From a virus, in the IMG/VR virus record IMGVR_UViG_3300031696_000064, positions 1 to 23,301 of that record: a stretch of 23,301 nt of DNA; one strand, given 5' to 3'. This document shows positions 8,464 through 16,443 of the stretch, one piece after another. The notes under the pieces were generated by a model. The model searched no databases. It worked only from the letters and a program-made list of their open reading frames with translations, and had not been told where the DNA came from. Position numbers and translations under genes: made by a program. Positions within the stretch are counted from its first letter, which is position 1; the number at the start of each line of letters is the position of its first letter.

Positions 8464-11400
8464 TAGTATCTAGTAGCTCCTGCTGTAGAGGGGGTATATA
8501 TTGAGGTATCTACACCTTCCATAAAGTCTTGACCGTGTGAGTTTGCGGCTTCTCTCATCATACCGATAAGAGTTCCTCTCTGATCTATAAGTAAGTCTTC
8601 CACTCCAGATGCATCTACAGCATTTATAGAGAAGTTAACATTTGTTGCACCGCCCATATCTTGCCCAGATGGTATGATATTTCCAGGTGTTTGAGGCATA
8701 AAGACTTCTGGTCCCTGCTCTCCAACTATATAACCACCGGAGGCTCTGCCTTGGTATCCAGCAAAGGCTGATGTAGGCTTGAAGTTGCCTGCTCCTCCAA
8801 CACCGGAGTCACCTCGTAAGTATCCTAGTTCTCCACTTGCAGACTTAGAACTAGCTAGGTCTACTTCGCTGCCTCTTTTTCCTATAGATACTGTAGAGGG
8901 GGCGGGTGCTGCACCTCCAACACTGCCTCCACCTTGGTAAGAAGTTCCTGCAATCAAAGCTAACTGAGCCGCGCCTACTCCAAGAATTATCCCGCTCATC
9001 ATACCTAAAACAGCCGCAAAAGCTACGGGAGCACCCGCTCCTGCTGCTACTGACGCTGCTGCTGCTGCTGCTGTTGCACTGGCCATCCCTGCGGCGGTAC
9101 TTACTACAACTTGAGCCATCATCAATTTTTTATTTATTGCAAAAGCTTTCTTTTTAACAGCCTCTTTCTTCTTCTCTAAGGCCGCTATTTTAGCCATACT
9201 AGCAACTGATTTTCCATCTCGTTTCTGTTCTGCTGCTATTTCTTTATCTATGCCGGCTATCTTGGCCTTACTAGCTGCTGCGACTATTCCGCCAATGGCA
9301 CCGATCATTGCTCCTACGGCTTGAAGTTTATCCGCTGTTGTAGCGGTACCTTCACCTATTTTTTCTGATAAAATGCCGAAAGATTCTGCCATTACCATAC
9401 TACCTTCTCCCAGCGAGGCTATTAGTTCCCCATCAGGGCCTAAAGCTCTCAAGTTAGCCATCATAGGAGCTAGCTGCTCGTTTACTACTGCTATTTTATC
9501 TGAGAATTCTAAGCTCTCAAACGTTATAGCAGGGATAGCGTCCTGTGCCTCGACTGCCGGTGTTGTAGCAGTGGCTGCTTTAGCCTTTACTGCCGCTACT
9601 GCTGTTCCTGCTAGAGCATCCGAAGTACTGCTAATCCTATCCGCAGTAGTAGCCCCCGTAGAAGCTCCTGTCACTATAGATTTCTTAGCATTCTCCTCTT
9701 TCTGCAATCCTTCTAAGGTTAGCTTCTTTTTTCTGAGGTCAAATTCTGTTGTAATATTAGCTTTTGTTATCTCAAGAGCACTATTCAGAGTTGCAATATA
9801 CCCGCTTAATCGTTTCTCTTCGTCAGGGTCAAGCATTTTTGCTGCGCGTAACTGTGCCATAATAAGTCTGAACTTCATTGCGACCATTTTACTATCTAAG
9901 TCTGCCATAGCCAACGCTGAAGTTTTCTGCAGTTCAAGCATAACTAAGGTATCGCTCTCTGTTCTTTTATGTATAAGATACACTTCATTTGCTGTGACAA
10001 CAGGAGCAGCTCGTCCAGATTTCTTACCGTAGTCTTTAAATGCATTTATTTGTGCATCAACCATAAGAGACTGCTTTTTAAGGCTCAAAGCCTTATCCTG
10101 CGCCTCTAATACTTTATTCGATAAGCCTAGAGCTTCTTTCTGGAGATTAAGGTCTAGCGTGGAGGCTTCCACAGCTGCTATACCTGAATCATTGAGTGCT
10201 TCTTCCAACACAACTTCAGCTAGTAATAAATCATTCTTTGCAATAGCATTTACGAGACCGTCATCATCTAAAGTTTTATTAGCAAACGCTGCCTGGTTAG
10301 CAAGTACAGTAGCATCATATAAGGCTCTTTTTTGCGCTACAGATTCTTTTTCAAGTACATGTTGTGCTTTCAAAGATACAAGACTAGATTTCTGAGTGCT
10401 TGCTATTAGCTTCTGTGCTTGCTTATTTACCTTCTGTACGCCTGCGAACTGCCTTATTGTCTTCAAAGAAGCCTTTAGATCTTTAACGTACTTTGTAACT
10501 TTCGAACCCGTGCCACCAAATATATCTGTAACTTTTGTACCTGTTAAAGCCTCTAAGTTAGCTATTGTACTATCTGCGAGAGCATCCCCCGCTTTAGCTA
10601 AGTCCAAAAACTGCATCTCTACGCCTTCTGCAGCTTTCAAAATCTCATCATAGGGAGTAGTAGCCTTAGCACCAAACTTATTCTGTGCCTTTTCCAACTC
10701 ACTAACGGCAGAGCCTATACCTTTTATAAAGCCTTCTACTGCGATGCCATCGTCTTGCATCTTCTTTATGGTAGTGTTAATTTCTTCGAGACCCGCCCCT
10801 GATGTTTTCAATTCTGTTAATTGATCAATCGCAGGTTGGAACAAGGTTTTCAGATCGCCATTAGACATTTCCGTTATTACTTTATCTATAGCACCAAGCC
10901 CTTCTTCGAGGGCTTTATCATCTCCAAGTGCTTTGGTTTCCGTTTCTGATGTGCTGGCAGCCAACGCTTCAGCTTTAGCTACAGTATAAGCTTCTCCTGT
11001 AAGGCGTCCTGTCTCAGTAGCCACTTTTAATTCATTTTGTAATGCAGCATTTTCCAAGGAGAACCAAGGGAGTGCTGCTATTTTCCCTTTAATTCTAGCA
11101 ATATTCGCTCCAGCATCTAAAGAGGCAACAAGAGCACTATCAGCTCCTTTCTTGGCGGCGACTGAGGCTTCTGTAGCTGTCTTTACAGCGGCTGCTTGCT
11201 CTCGTTTGTGTAGCGCTATTACTTCGGCTATCTTCTCTGCCTGCTGTTGCATAGCACCAGAAACCATACGAAGGCCTGCCATTTGCTTATCTACACCTGT
11301 TTTAAGGGTAGATTCATATTGCTTATGTATATCTCTTAGCTGCTCAATACTTTTTAATATCGCGTCTGTTCTATCTTTGACTAAATCCGGTGGAAAGAAC

Positions 11401-12950
11401 TTATCTTTCAGCAGCTCATATAAAGTATAAACTATGCTTGCCACAGCAGATACCCAACCAAAAGCACTAAGTGCCATAGCACCCGCAGCTTTTAATCCTA
11501 CACCTGTTGCAAAAGCAGCAGTTCTTAATGTATTTAGTACTCCAGTAAAGCCAGTGGCTTGTACTCCTGTAACAGTTAAGCTGGTACCATAATCTGTTAC
11601 TGATTTTCTCAAATCTGCATAACCTAACTTTAGATTAAAGTTTGAAAAATGTTGTATAGCACTAGATGCTGTTTCTTTGGCAGAGGCACGAAGATTCATT
11701 TGTTGAGCTACATATAGGTCTCTCTTTTTCTGAGTTAGGTCGGCTATGGCTCTTTTCTGCTTTTCCATTTCCGCAGTACCATCCTTATCCGCTTTCTTCA
11801 ACTTTTTGACCTGAACTTCATGCTGGGATATACTTCTATTTAGAGCTGTATGCCCTTCATCGGCATCCTCTATTGTCTTAGTCCCGTCCTCTAGACCTCC
11901 TATAAAAGAGTTCCAACCTTTGGCTCCCTTTGTAGTAGCACTTAAGCCATCTAGCTGAGATACTGCCATTTCTTTCGCAGCCAAGGCTGACGCATGCATA
12001 GCTGCGGCACTGCCAAATAGTACAGGCAAGAGCTTACCAGCTATAGTACTTACGAATAGAGCTACAACACCTACTAGAGCTCCCATATTCTCTGACAAGA
12101 ATGATGCTAATTTTCCGAACTTTAAAGTTTCATTTAAAAGCTTTACAAAAGCGTTTTTAAGGTTTACTAAAGACGCTATTAACTTATCATAAGGGTTGCT
12201 TTTGATTGCTTTACCTAGATCTCCGAACTTACTAGTTCCACTATCCAAGGTAGCGTTTGCAAATGCTTGGGTCTTTTCCACAGTGGTTAATTGAGTAGCT
12301 GTTTTGCCTAGTTCAATTGCATACGCTTCATAAGCTTGGTCAAGACGTACTATAATACCTAATTCATCCAAGATCTCAGGCTCTAGCTTTGCAGTACCAC
12401 GTATTAAACGATCAAAAGCATCGCCCATGTCTCTACCGAGAGCAAGCGAAGCGCCTCTTGCAACTTCTGCTAATCCTGTGATTTGTTCTGTTGAAAATCC
12501 TGCTGAGGTTCCAAGAGCCACACCGCGTAACGCAGCCTCAGTGCTGATAGCACCATCTGTTACCTCTTGAAGTTTTTTAACTGTTGAGTCTAAGCTTCTG
12601 CCTACCTCATTACCTAAGAACTGTACGGATTTTACCAGAGTCTCTGCTTGAAAGGCTCCTGAAAGAGCTGCGAATGCTGCTGTTAGAGCGAAAACGTTGG
12701 CGGCAAGAGTTGCGTAAGCAGCGACGAGGCCACTGCCATCGTCACCCATAACGTTACGCATTTTAGAAAAGCCTTTACCCGCAGATAGCCCAGCTTGACC
12801 AACACCTTTAAGACCTTTTACAGTTTTGGCATTAGACTTACCAAGCTTGTCCGTAGACTTGGCAACCTTATCGGCTTGTTGCGCGACTTTACCTAGTTTA
12901 CCGTCTTCTTTGACTTTATAGGTAACTTCAACAGTATTCTTTGTTGCCAC
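8463..12950 (-). CDS. Tail tape measure protein
   Basis: A 1495-residue protein that sets tail length and is released into the host envelope during DNA entry. It is Ala/Lys-rich and mostly helical, with charged coiled-coil-like stretches broken by hydrophobic segments at about residues 74-100, 288-313, 490-515 and 1273-1343. The last holds a poly-Ala run encoded by a GCA triplet repeat. The C-terminus has the GGYIVGEQGPEVFMP motif (about 1403-1418), a frequent end motif of tape measure proteins, after a Gly/Ser-rich region. At about 0.15 nm per residue the tail would be roughly 220 nm, an upper estimate. Start is GTG at 12948-12950, whose first base is the last of the preceding TAG (TAGTG). 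The position right after the chaperone pair is classical. No lytic transglycosylase or peptidase domain was recognised. Confidence 0.93.
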   Translation of the reverse strand: MATKNTVEVTYKVKEDGKLGKVAQQADKVAKSTDKLGKSNAKTVKGLKGVGQAGLSAGKGFSKMRNVMGDDGSGLVAAYATLAANVFALTAAFAALSGAFQAETLVKSVQFLGNEVGRSLDSTVKKLQEVTDGAISTEAALRGVALGTSAGFSTEQITGLAEVARGASLALGRDMGDAFDRLIRGTAKLEPEILDELGIIVRLDQAYEAYAIELGKTATQLTTVEKTQAFANATLDSGTSKFGDLGKAIKSNPYDKLIASLVNLKNAFVKLLNETLKFGKLASFLSENMGALVGVVALFVSTIAGKLLPVLFGSAAAMHASALAAKEMAVSQLDGLSATTKGAKGWNSFIGGLEDGTKTIEDADEGHTALNRSISQHEVQVKKLKKADKDGTAEMEKQKRAIADLTQKKRDLYVAQQMNLRASAKETASSAIQHFSNFNLKLGYADLRKSVTDYGTSLTVTGVQATGFTGVLNTLRTAAFATGVGLKAAGAMALSAFGWVSAVASIVYTLYELLKDKFFPPDLVKDRTDAILKSIEQLRDIHKQYESTLKTGVDKQMAGLRMVSGAMQQQAEKIAEVIALHKREQAAAVKTATEASVAAKKGADSALVASLDAGANIARIKGKIAALPWFSLENAALQNELKVATETGRLTGEAYTVAKAEALAASTSETETKALGDDKALEEGLGAIDKVITEMSNGDLKTLFQPAIDQLTELKTSGAGLEEINTTIKKMQDDGIAVEGFIKGIGSAVSELEKAQNKFGAKATTPYDEILKAAEGVEMQFLDLAKAGDALADSTIANLEALTGTKVTDIFGGTGSKVTKYVKDLKASLKTIRQFAGVQKVNKQAQKLIASTQKSSLVSLKAQHVLEKESVAQKRALYDATVLANQAAFANKTLDDDGLVNAIAKNDLLLAEVVLEEALNDSGIAAVEASTLDLNLQKEALGLSNKVLEAQDKALSLKKQSLMVDAQINAFKDYGKKSGRAAPVVTANEVYLIHKRTESDTLVMLELQKTSALAMADLDSKMVAMKFRLIMAQLRAAKMLDPDEEKRLSGYIATLNSALEITKANITTEFDLRKKKLTLEGLQKEENAKKSIVTGASTGATTADRISSTSDALAGTAVAAVKAKAATATTPAVEAQDAIPAITFESLEFSDKIAVVNEQLAPMMANLRALGPDGELIASLGEGSMVMAESFGILSEKIGEGTATTADKLQAVGAMIGAIGGIVAAASKAKIAGIDKEIAAEQKRDGKSVASMAKIAALEKKKEAVKKKAFAINKKLMMAQVVVSTAAGMASATAAAAAASVAAGAGAPVAFAAVLGMMSGIILGVGAAQLALIAGTSYQGGGSVGGAAPAPSTVSIGKRGSEVDLASSKSASGELGYLRGDSGVGGAGNFKPTSAFAGYQGRASGGYIVGEQGPEVFMPQTPGNIIPSGQDMGGATNVNFSINAVDASGVEDLLIDQRGTLIGMMREAANSHGQDFMEGVDTSIYTPSTAGATRY

Positions 12951-13354
12951 TATTTTTTTCTCTTTAGCTTATCATGTTCTCGTTTTAATTGATCTTGAGA
13001 ACTCTTAATAGCTCTTGAGTCTAACCAGTCTAATAATACTAGAAAAAACTCCTTGTCATCAGGCTCATATTGTTCTATAAAGTAAGGTAAATTTGTATAG
13101 TCTTTACCCATATAACCTATCTCGGGGTAAACACGGTTGCCTAGCATATTAAAAGTATTTAGCGCTGAATGAACAAGCTCTGGGAAGTCCTCCCAATCAG
13201 GAGGTATCTCATCCTCAATGGGCTCTTGCTCCATTTGCTCACACATCTTAAAATAACGCTCTCGCGTCATTTTGCTTTCGCTATTCTTGAAGTACTTTTC
13301 CAGCCTTTCTAGACACTGGGTCTTTTGGCTTTGATCGAAAGTTATCCAAATCAA
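12950..13354 (-). CDS. Tail assembly chaperone, extension frame (gpT-like), probably by frameshift
   Basis: This frame overlaps the end of the first chaperone gene and ends at the tape measure start, as gpT does in lambda. The listed end is a TTG with a GAGG 5 bases before it; an ATG at 13268-13270 (11 bases after the first gene's TAG) is another possible start, but its ribosome site is poor. Protein-like sequence exists upstream of that ATG (LERLEKYFKNSESK), which favours fusion to the first gene by frameshifting. The body has MTRERYFKMCEQMEQEPIED, then EIPPDWEDFP and YMGKDYTNLP, a pattern I recognise from second chaperone proteins in other phages, and the C-terminus is Lys-rich. The frame is +1 relative to the first gene. 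The best slip site I can see is TTT-CGA at 13335-13340. It probably binds tape measure protein and tube subunits during assembly and is absent from the virion. Confidence 0.75.
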   Translation of the reverse strand: MIWITFDQSQKTQCLERLEKYFKNSESKMTRERYFKMCEQMEQEPIEDEIPPDWEDFPELVHSALNTFNMLGNRVYPEIGYMGKDYTNLPYFIEQYEPDDKEFFLVLLDWLDSRAIKSSQDQLKREHDKLKRKK

Positions 13355-13730
13355 AGACTACCTCATTGAGCCAAGTATCAAATTCAGTTGAGGAACTTAC
13401 AAGAGTCTCTGCATTTTCTTCATTAAACTCTAGCTCTTTGGCAGGGTCTTGGCCTGTCATGTCTATTAGCAGTAAAGTTTCTAAGTGTATTAAACTTAGC
13501 CCCTTCCAATTCTTTACAACTGCTTTGGTAAATTCTGTTACGAACTTCTCTTCGTCTAGTGTCTCTACAGGTTGACGTGTCTTACGGTCATATTTTGTAG
13601 TAGTGCATTTCTTACGAAGACCTGTCAACTCTTTACGAGATAGATTAGCTACCTCTACCTCAAATCCTTCCAGTCCTGGGAAGTCAACCCAGACTGCTTT
13701 GGTATCAACCATTAGTGCTTTTAAATCCAT
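13281..13730 (-). CDS. Tail assembly chaperone, first frame (gpG-like)
   Basis: A 149-residue protein between tail tube and tape measure genes, the fixed place of tail assembly chaperones. Its pattern fits this family: an N-terminal VDFPGLEGFEVEVANLSRKE segment, LDEEKFVTEF, then VVKNWKGLS, and a C-terminal FNEENAETLVSSSTEFDTWL block followed by LDNF. It should coat the tape measure protein before tube assembly. A clear AGGA ribosome site is upstream of the ATG at 13728-13730. The last 25 codons overlap the extension frame; the normal product ends LQE at TAG 13281-13283, and a fraction of ribosomes probably shifts to give a fused longer protein of about 255-260 residues. Low-level fusion is normal for this family; the ratio cannot be told from sequence. 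Confidence 0.87.
   Translation of the reverse strand: MDLKALMVDTKAVWVDFPGLEGFEVEVANLSRKELTGLRKKCTTTKYDRKTRQPVETLDEEKFVTEFTKAVVKNWKGLSLIHLETLLLIDMTGQDPAKELEFNEENAETLVSSSTEFDTWLNEVVFDLDNFRSKPKDPVSRKAGKVLQE
13335..13340 (-). promoter_or_regulatory. Candidate +1 ribosomal frameshift site TTT-CGA
   Basis: In the overlap of the two chaperone frames the first frame reads AAC TTT CGA. A Phe-tRNA on TTT can re-pair with TTC one base on, and CGA is often a slow codon, so a +1 shift here leads into the extension frame. It is the best +1 site I see between the last extension-frame stop and the first gene's TAG. This is inference; a -2 shift elsewhere is also possible. Confidence 0.4.
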
Positions 13731-13741
13731 CTTTCTATCCT

Positions 13742-14659
13742 TTATGTGTGTATATAAGTAAGTTTACTACCGAGATCGGTAGTGTTGTCGTTCATTTTCC
13801 AGTCGTAAGTTTGTGTAAACACATCTTCCACACCGGACCTATTGGTAAAGCTGCAATTTGTTGCATCAAATCGGAAACCTTGTGTAGCACTCTCACCAGC
13901 TTTTATTATAAGAGGCACATCCGTTTTCCAAGTTTGTACATCGTTATTAAAATCGCTAGTGACATATTGCCCTATTGAACCTGAGAGGATTCGTTTCTCT
14001 AGCGTGAAATTCGAGGGATACATAGAAGTCGCTGCATTAGTGACTAATAGTGCATCATTGACGGTTTGGTATGGAGTCCATTTAATATCGTTCTGTAACT
14101 CTATACCAACCTTATACAGACCTTGTATAAGGTCTGTGGAGTCTACTTTAACATAAAGATAGTCTACCTTTTGCTCAGTCCGTGTGCCTCTAGTAGCACC
14201 TGCTAAACCAGGTATAGTTATAGTACTATCATTTGTCAGCTTTGACGCCTGCCCTTGAATGCCTAACTTGAGATTCTGTAATTTCTCAATTATGAATGTC
14301 CCATTAGTTATAACACATTTTTCAAGCTTATAAACGTCGTTTGGTAATTTTATATATAAATCAAAAGTATCTAAGGTATATGTACCTGTCTTAAAATCCA
14401 CTAATAGATTAAATATTGTATCTAAACTATCCTGTGTAAGTGCAGGTATAGTGAAGTCAAAAGAAGCAGGGTTAGCTTTTTTGATATTAGAGGAAGCATG
14501 TAGCTTATGTTGAGCATGTAGAGTCTTCTTAGAATATGTTTTATCCGTAAAAGTTTGACTAAAACTTATGTCCTCAGTGACATCCAGCCTAGTTGTAACA
14601 GCGGGAGACCCGTGTACAATGTAAAGCTCCGCCTCTTTTTTGAAGTTATAAGTTGCCAT
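13742..14659 (-). CDS. Second tail-tube-like structural protein
   Basis: A 305-residue protein between the major tail tube gene and the chaperones. The N-terminal half resembles a tube protein: FKKEAELYIVHG, then DISFSQTFTDKTYSKKTLH and IKKANPASFDFTIP, with alternating polar strands, and the C-terminal half could be a second related domain. Possible roles are a minor tube subunit, a tube-decorating or a tube-to-tip ring. A GGGGAG ribosome site ends only 2 bases before the ATG, a tight spacing. Its mRNA can start at the promoter at 14717-14745, and the leader contains the hairpin at 14678-14699, so expression is set separately from that of the major tube gene. No assured family; the tube call is from pattern and place. 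Confidence 0.6.
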   Translation of the reverse strand: MATYNFKKEAELYIVHGSPAVTTRLDVTEDISFSQTFTDKTYSKKTLHAQHKLHASSNIKKANPASFDFTIPALTQDSLDTIFNLLVDFKTGTYTLDTFDLYIKLPNDVYKLEKCVITNGTFIIEKLQNLKLGIQGQASKLTNDSTITIPGLAGATRGTRTEQKVDYLYVKVDSTDLIQGLYKVGIELQNDIKWTPYQTVNDALLVTNAATSMYPSNFTLEKRILSGSIGQYVTSDFNNDVQTWKTDVPLIIKAGESATQGFRFDATNCSFTNRSGVEDVFTQTYDWKMNDNTTDLGSKLTYIHT

Positions 14660-14677
14660 GTCTCCCCAAATAGTAAA

Positions 14678-14699
14678 AGGGGCTCAAAAAAGAGCCCCT
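14678..14699 (-). terminator. Hairpin after the major tail tube gene; terminator or leader element
   Basis: An 8-bp perfect stem (AGGGGCTC with GAGCCCCT) closes a six-base loop of T on the minus strand and is followed by TTTACTATTT, a moderate U-tract, with an A-rich stretch before the stem. It fits a Rho-independent terminator for transcripts from the major tail tube gene. It also lies 18 bases downstream of the promoter at 14717-14745 and directly before the ribosome site of the next gene, so it may limit or tune that gene. Confidence 0.75.
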
Positions 14700-14716
14700 A
14701 CTTTTTCTATTAACAT

Positions 14717-14745
14717 AGTATAGTCCAAAAGACTTCCCATGTCAA
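14717..14745 (-). promoter_or_regulatory. Near-consensus sigma-70 promoter for the second tube gene
   Basis: On the minus strand TTGACA (complement of 14740-14745), 17 bases, then TATACT (complement of 14717-14722). Start would be near 14710. It begins just after the stop of the major tail tube gene and precedes the hairpin at 14678-14699. It can drive the second tube gene, chaperones and tape measure independently of the capsid and tube transcripts. Confidence 0.8.
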
Positions 14746-14754
14746 GAAATATTT

Positions 14755-15927
14755 TTACGCACCTATGTACTTGATCGCTATCTCGTCAGTAGAACTAATA
14801 TCCGTGCCGAGAGCATGGAAAGTTACTTCCAAAGCAATTACGTCATCGATAGAGTGTGTTGGCACTTCTAAGTGACAAGCCTCCATATTGAACTCAATAC
14901 GAGGAGTAGAAGTAGCGCCACCAACTTTAAAGTTCAGATCGAACTTATTAGTAATAGTATCACTATCTTCAATTATGCGCTCGAATAGATCCATGCTAGA
15001 ATCAGCAGTAGAGTTCAAGTAGCAAGTGAAGCTTCCTCCAATAGTACGAGTTCCAGTTACGTGACCTAAAGGCTGGTTAACTACACCTAAAGTTTCGGGT
15101 GTTAGGAATGTCATATTATTAGAAATAGTAATGTTACCACCAGTTAAGGTTAGGTTGTAAGTTTCTGCATCAGAATCTCCATCATCATCCTCTCCAATAC
15201 TTCTCAAATGGTCATCAGCAGTAGTCATAACAAGCTGGGTTAGACGATTACGAATAAAGTTACTAGTAGAAGTGATACCTTCATAACGACTTCTTGTGGG
15301 AGCCGTAGCTTCAGTAATCATAGTACCCATTCCAGACCATGCGATAGTAGCGATGCCATCAATATCAAAATCCATTGAAGCCTCGTTCATGCAACAGTTT
15401 TCAATCTTATAAGTAGTAGCAGTTTCACCCACTTTACCTAGTACAAAGTAAATGTTTGCAGTTCCTAGTGTAGAAGTATTAGAGTCTGCAAAATCAATAT
15501 CTAAGTCAGTGCCGTCTTGAGTAAGTCCTTGAGCCCATACAGATACCTGAGATGCAGTCGGTACAGTATAACCTGCGCCCGCATTTCCTACCATCATAGC
15601 CCAAAGTGCTTCTTCTACAGCGTGGTGCGCTACTTGATTGTCTGCTCCGCCTGCTGCATAGGTTGCAGATTTGAAAGGTCTTGCATAAGTAGAAAAGCTC
15701 CACTCTGCTGGGGCGTAAGAGTCATTAAACATCTTGCGACCACGACGGCTTCCGCCACCTGATGCTTCCATTTCGTTCAAAGTTACTTCTGAACTGTTTG
15801 TTGCTTGTGAAAATGAGAAACCATCTAAAACAGGTATCTCCCAAATAGCGCCTGCTACCTCATTGCCATCTGTGAGGGGTGCGACATAGACTTTGGTGTC
15901 TCTGCTAAAAAATAATGTATCAGCCAT
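14755..15927 (-). CDS. Major tail (tube) protein
   Basis: A 390-residue protein in the major tail protein slot, after the tail terminator and before the chaperones. It starts MADTLFFSRDTKVYVAPLTD, then has EIPVLDGFSFSQATNSSEVT and SYAPAEWSFSTYARPF, the strand pattern of tube proteins of the HK97/lambda V type, and a later LTGGNITISNNMTFLTPE and RTIGGSFTCYLN block that looks like a second beta domain. Subunits stack in rings round the tape measure protein. The length exceeds common tube proteins of about 150-250 residues, so an added surface domain is likely. A clean AGGAG ribosome site lies 7 bases before the ATG. A 63-base gap upstream holds no promoter I trust. The hairpin after its stop suits a gene that is expressed strongly. 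Confidence 0.87.
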   Translation of the reverse strand: MADTLFFSRDTKVYVAPLTDGNEVAGAIWEIPVLDGFSFSQATNSSEVTLNEMEASGGGSRRGRKMFNDSYAPAEWSFSTYARPFKSATYAAGGADNQVAHHAVEEALWAMMVGNAGAGYTVPTASQVSVWAQGLTQDGTDLDIDFADSNTSTLGTANIYFVLGKVGETATTYKIENCCMNEASMDFDIDGIATIAWSGMGTMITEATAPTRSRYEGITSTSNFIRNRLTQLVMTTADDHLRSIGEDDDGDSDAETYNLTLTGGNITISNNMTFLTPETLGVVNQPLGHVTGTRTIGGSFTCYLNSTADSSMDLFERIIEDSDTITNKFDLNFKVGGATSTPRIEFNMEACHLEVPTHSIDDVIALEVTFHALGTDISSTDEIAIKYIGA

Positions 15928-15990
15928 AGTTATTCTCCTATGTTATCTTGAAAAGACATGGACGTGAACTTTTGCTCGTGCCAGTATTTT

Positions 15991-16443
15991 CTAATATTGA
16001 ACCTCTATCAGCATCTCACCGACACCTAAAGGTTCAAGTACACCTTCATCAGTATCAATACTGATTATTGTGATTTGTTGAGTATACTGGGTCGCACCAT
16101 TGCGATCCGTATACGTTAATCTTGAGTTCTCTTCCAATACCGTTTCTACGTCTTCCATAAGCTCGTCTAATGCTAGTACTGAATCTTCATCTTGCACGTA
16201 ACATCTTAATGTAATAGATAGAAACCTGTCTTTATAACCCCCACCCTGATACTCTCGTGTCTCTGAGCCGGCATTCAGGTGAATTGCAGGAAACTCCTCC
16301 ACTTCATCCCAAAATTTTAATCGAGGAGAGATATTTTCATTTAAATTAGTTAAATAGTCTCCTACCCCGTTGATGTCTTTTAATTTTTCTACAATAGCAT
16401 GTACTATACCTAGGCGTCTTGTAGTGTACGTTCTTTCTGCCAT
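15991..16443 (-). CDS. Tail terminator / tail completion protein
   Basis: A 150-residue protein with the pattern of tail terminators: an N-terminal helix (RLGIVHAIVEKLKDI), a PRLKFWDEVEEFPAIHLNAG segment, ETREYQGG, DRFLSITLRCYVQ strands, LDELMEDVETVLEENSRL helix, and TDEGVLEPLGVGEMLIEVQY at the end. This alternation fits the alpha/beta ring proteins of the gpU or gp10 neck type that cap the tail tube and join it to the head. The ATG overlaps the TAA of the preceding gene (TAATG) and a strong AGGAG lies 8 bases before the ATG inside it, so expression is coupled but not weak. Position directly before the major tail protein fits. Confidence 0.8.
   Translation of the reverse strand: MAERTYTTRRLGIVHAIVEKLKDINGVGDYLTNLNENISPRLKFWDEVEEFPAIHLNAGSETREYQGGGYKDRFLSITLRCYVQDEDSVLALDELMEDVETVLEENSRLTYTDRNGATQYTQQITIISIDTDEGVLEPLGVGEMLIEVQY

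Noticed and set aside
9055-9073. CTG/GCA triplet run that looks like a microsatellite
   Set aside because: It encodes the poly-Ala part of a hydrophobic tape measure segment in frame; no sign of a separate repeat element or CRISPR.
9373-10032. A plus-strand ORF of 219 codons inside the tape measure gene
   Set aside because: It is antisense to a clear tape measure gene, has low-complexity Ser/Ala/Leu content typical of a mirrored Lys/Ala-rich gene, and no separate signals. The other plus-strand ORFs are rejected for the same reason.
13281-13330. Classical -1 slippery site in the chaperone overlap (CCAAAAG, GGAAAAG)
   Set aside because: The -1 frame after either site ends at a stop (TAG or TGA) after a few codons and does not reach the extension frame.
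15930-15990. A weak promoter before the major tail tube gene (TTCACG-17-TAACAT)
   Set aside because: Only four of six matches in each box, far poorer than the three consensus promoters; not supported.
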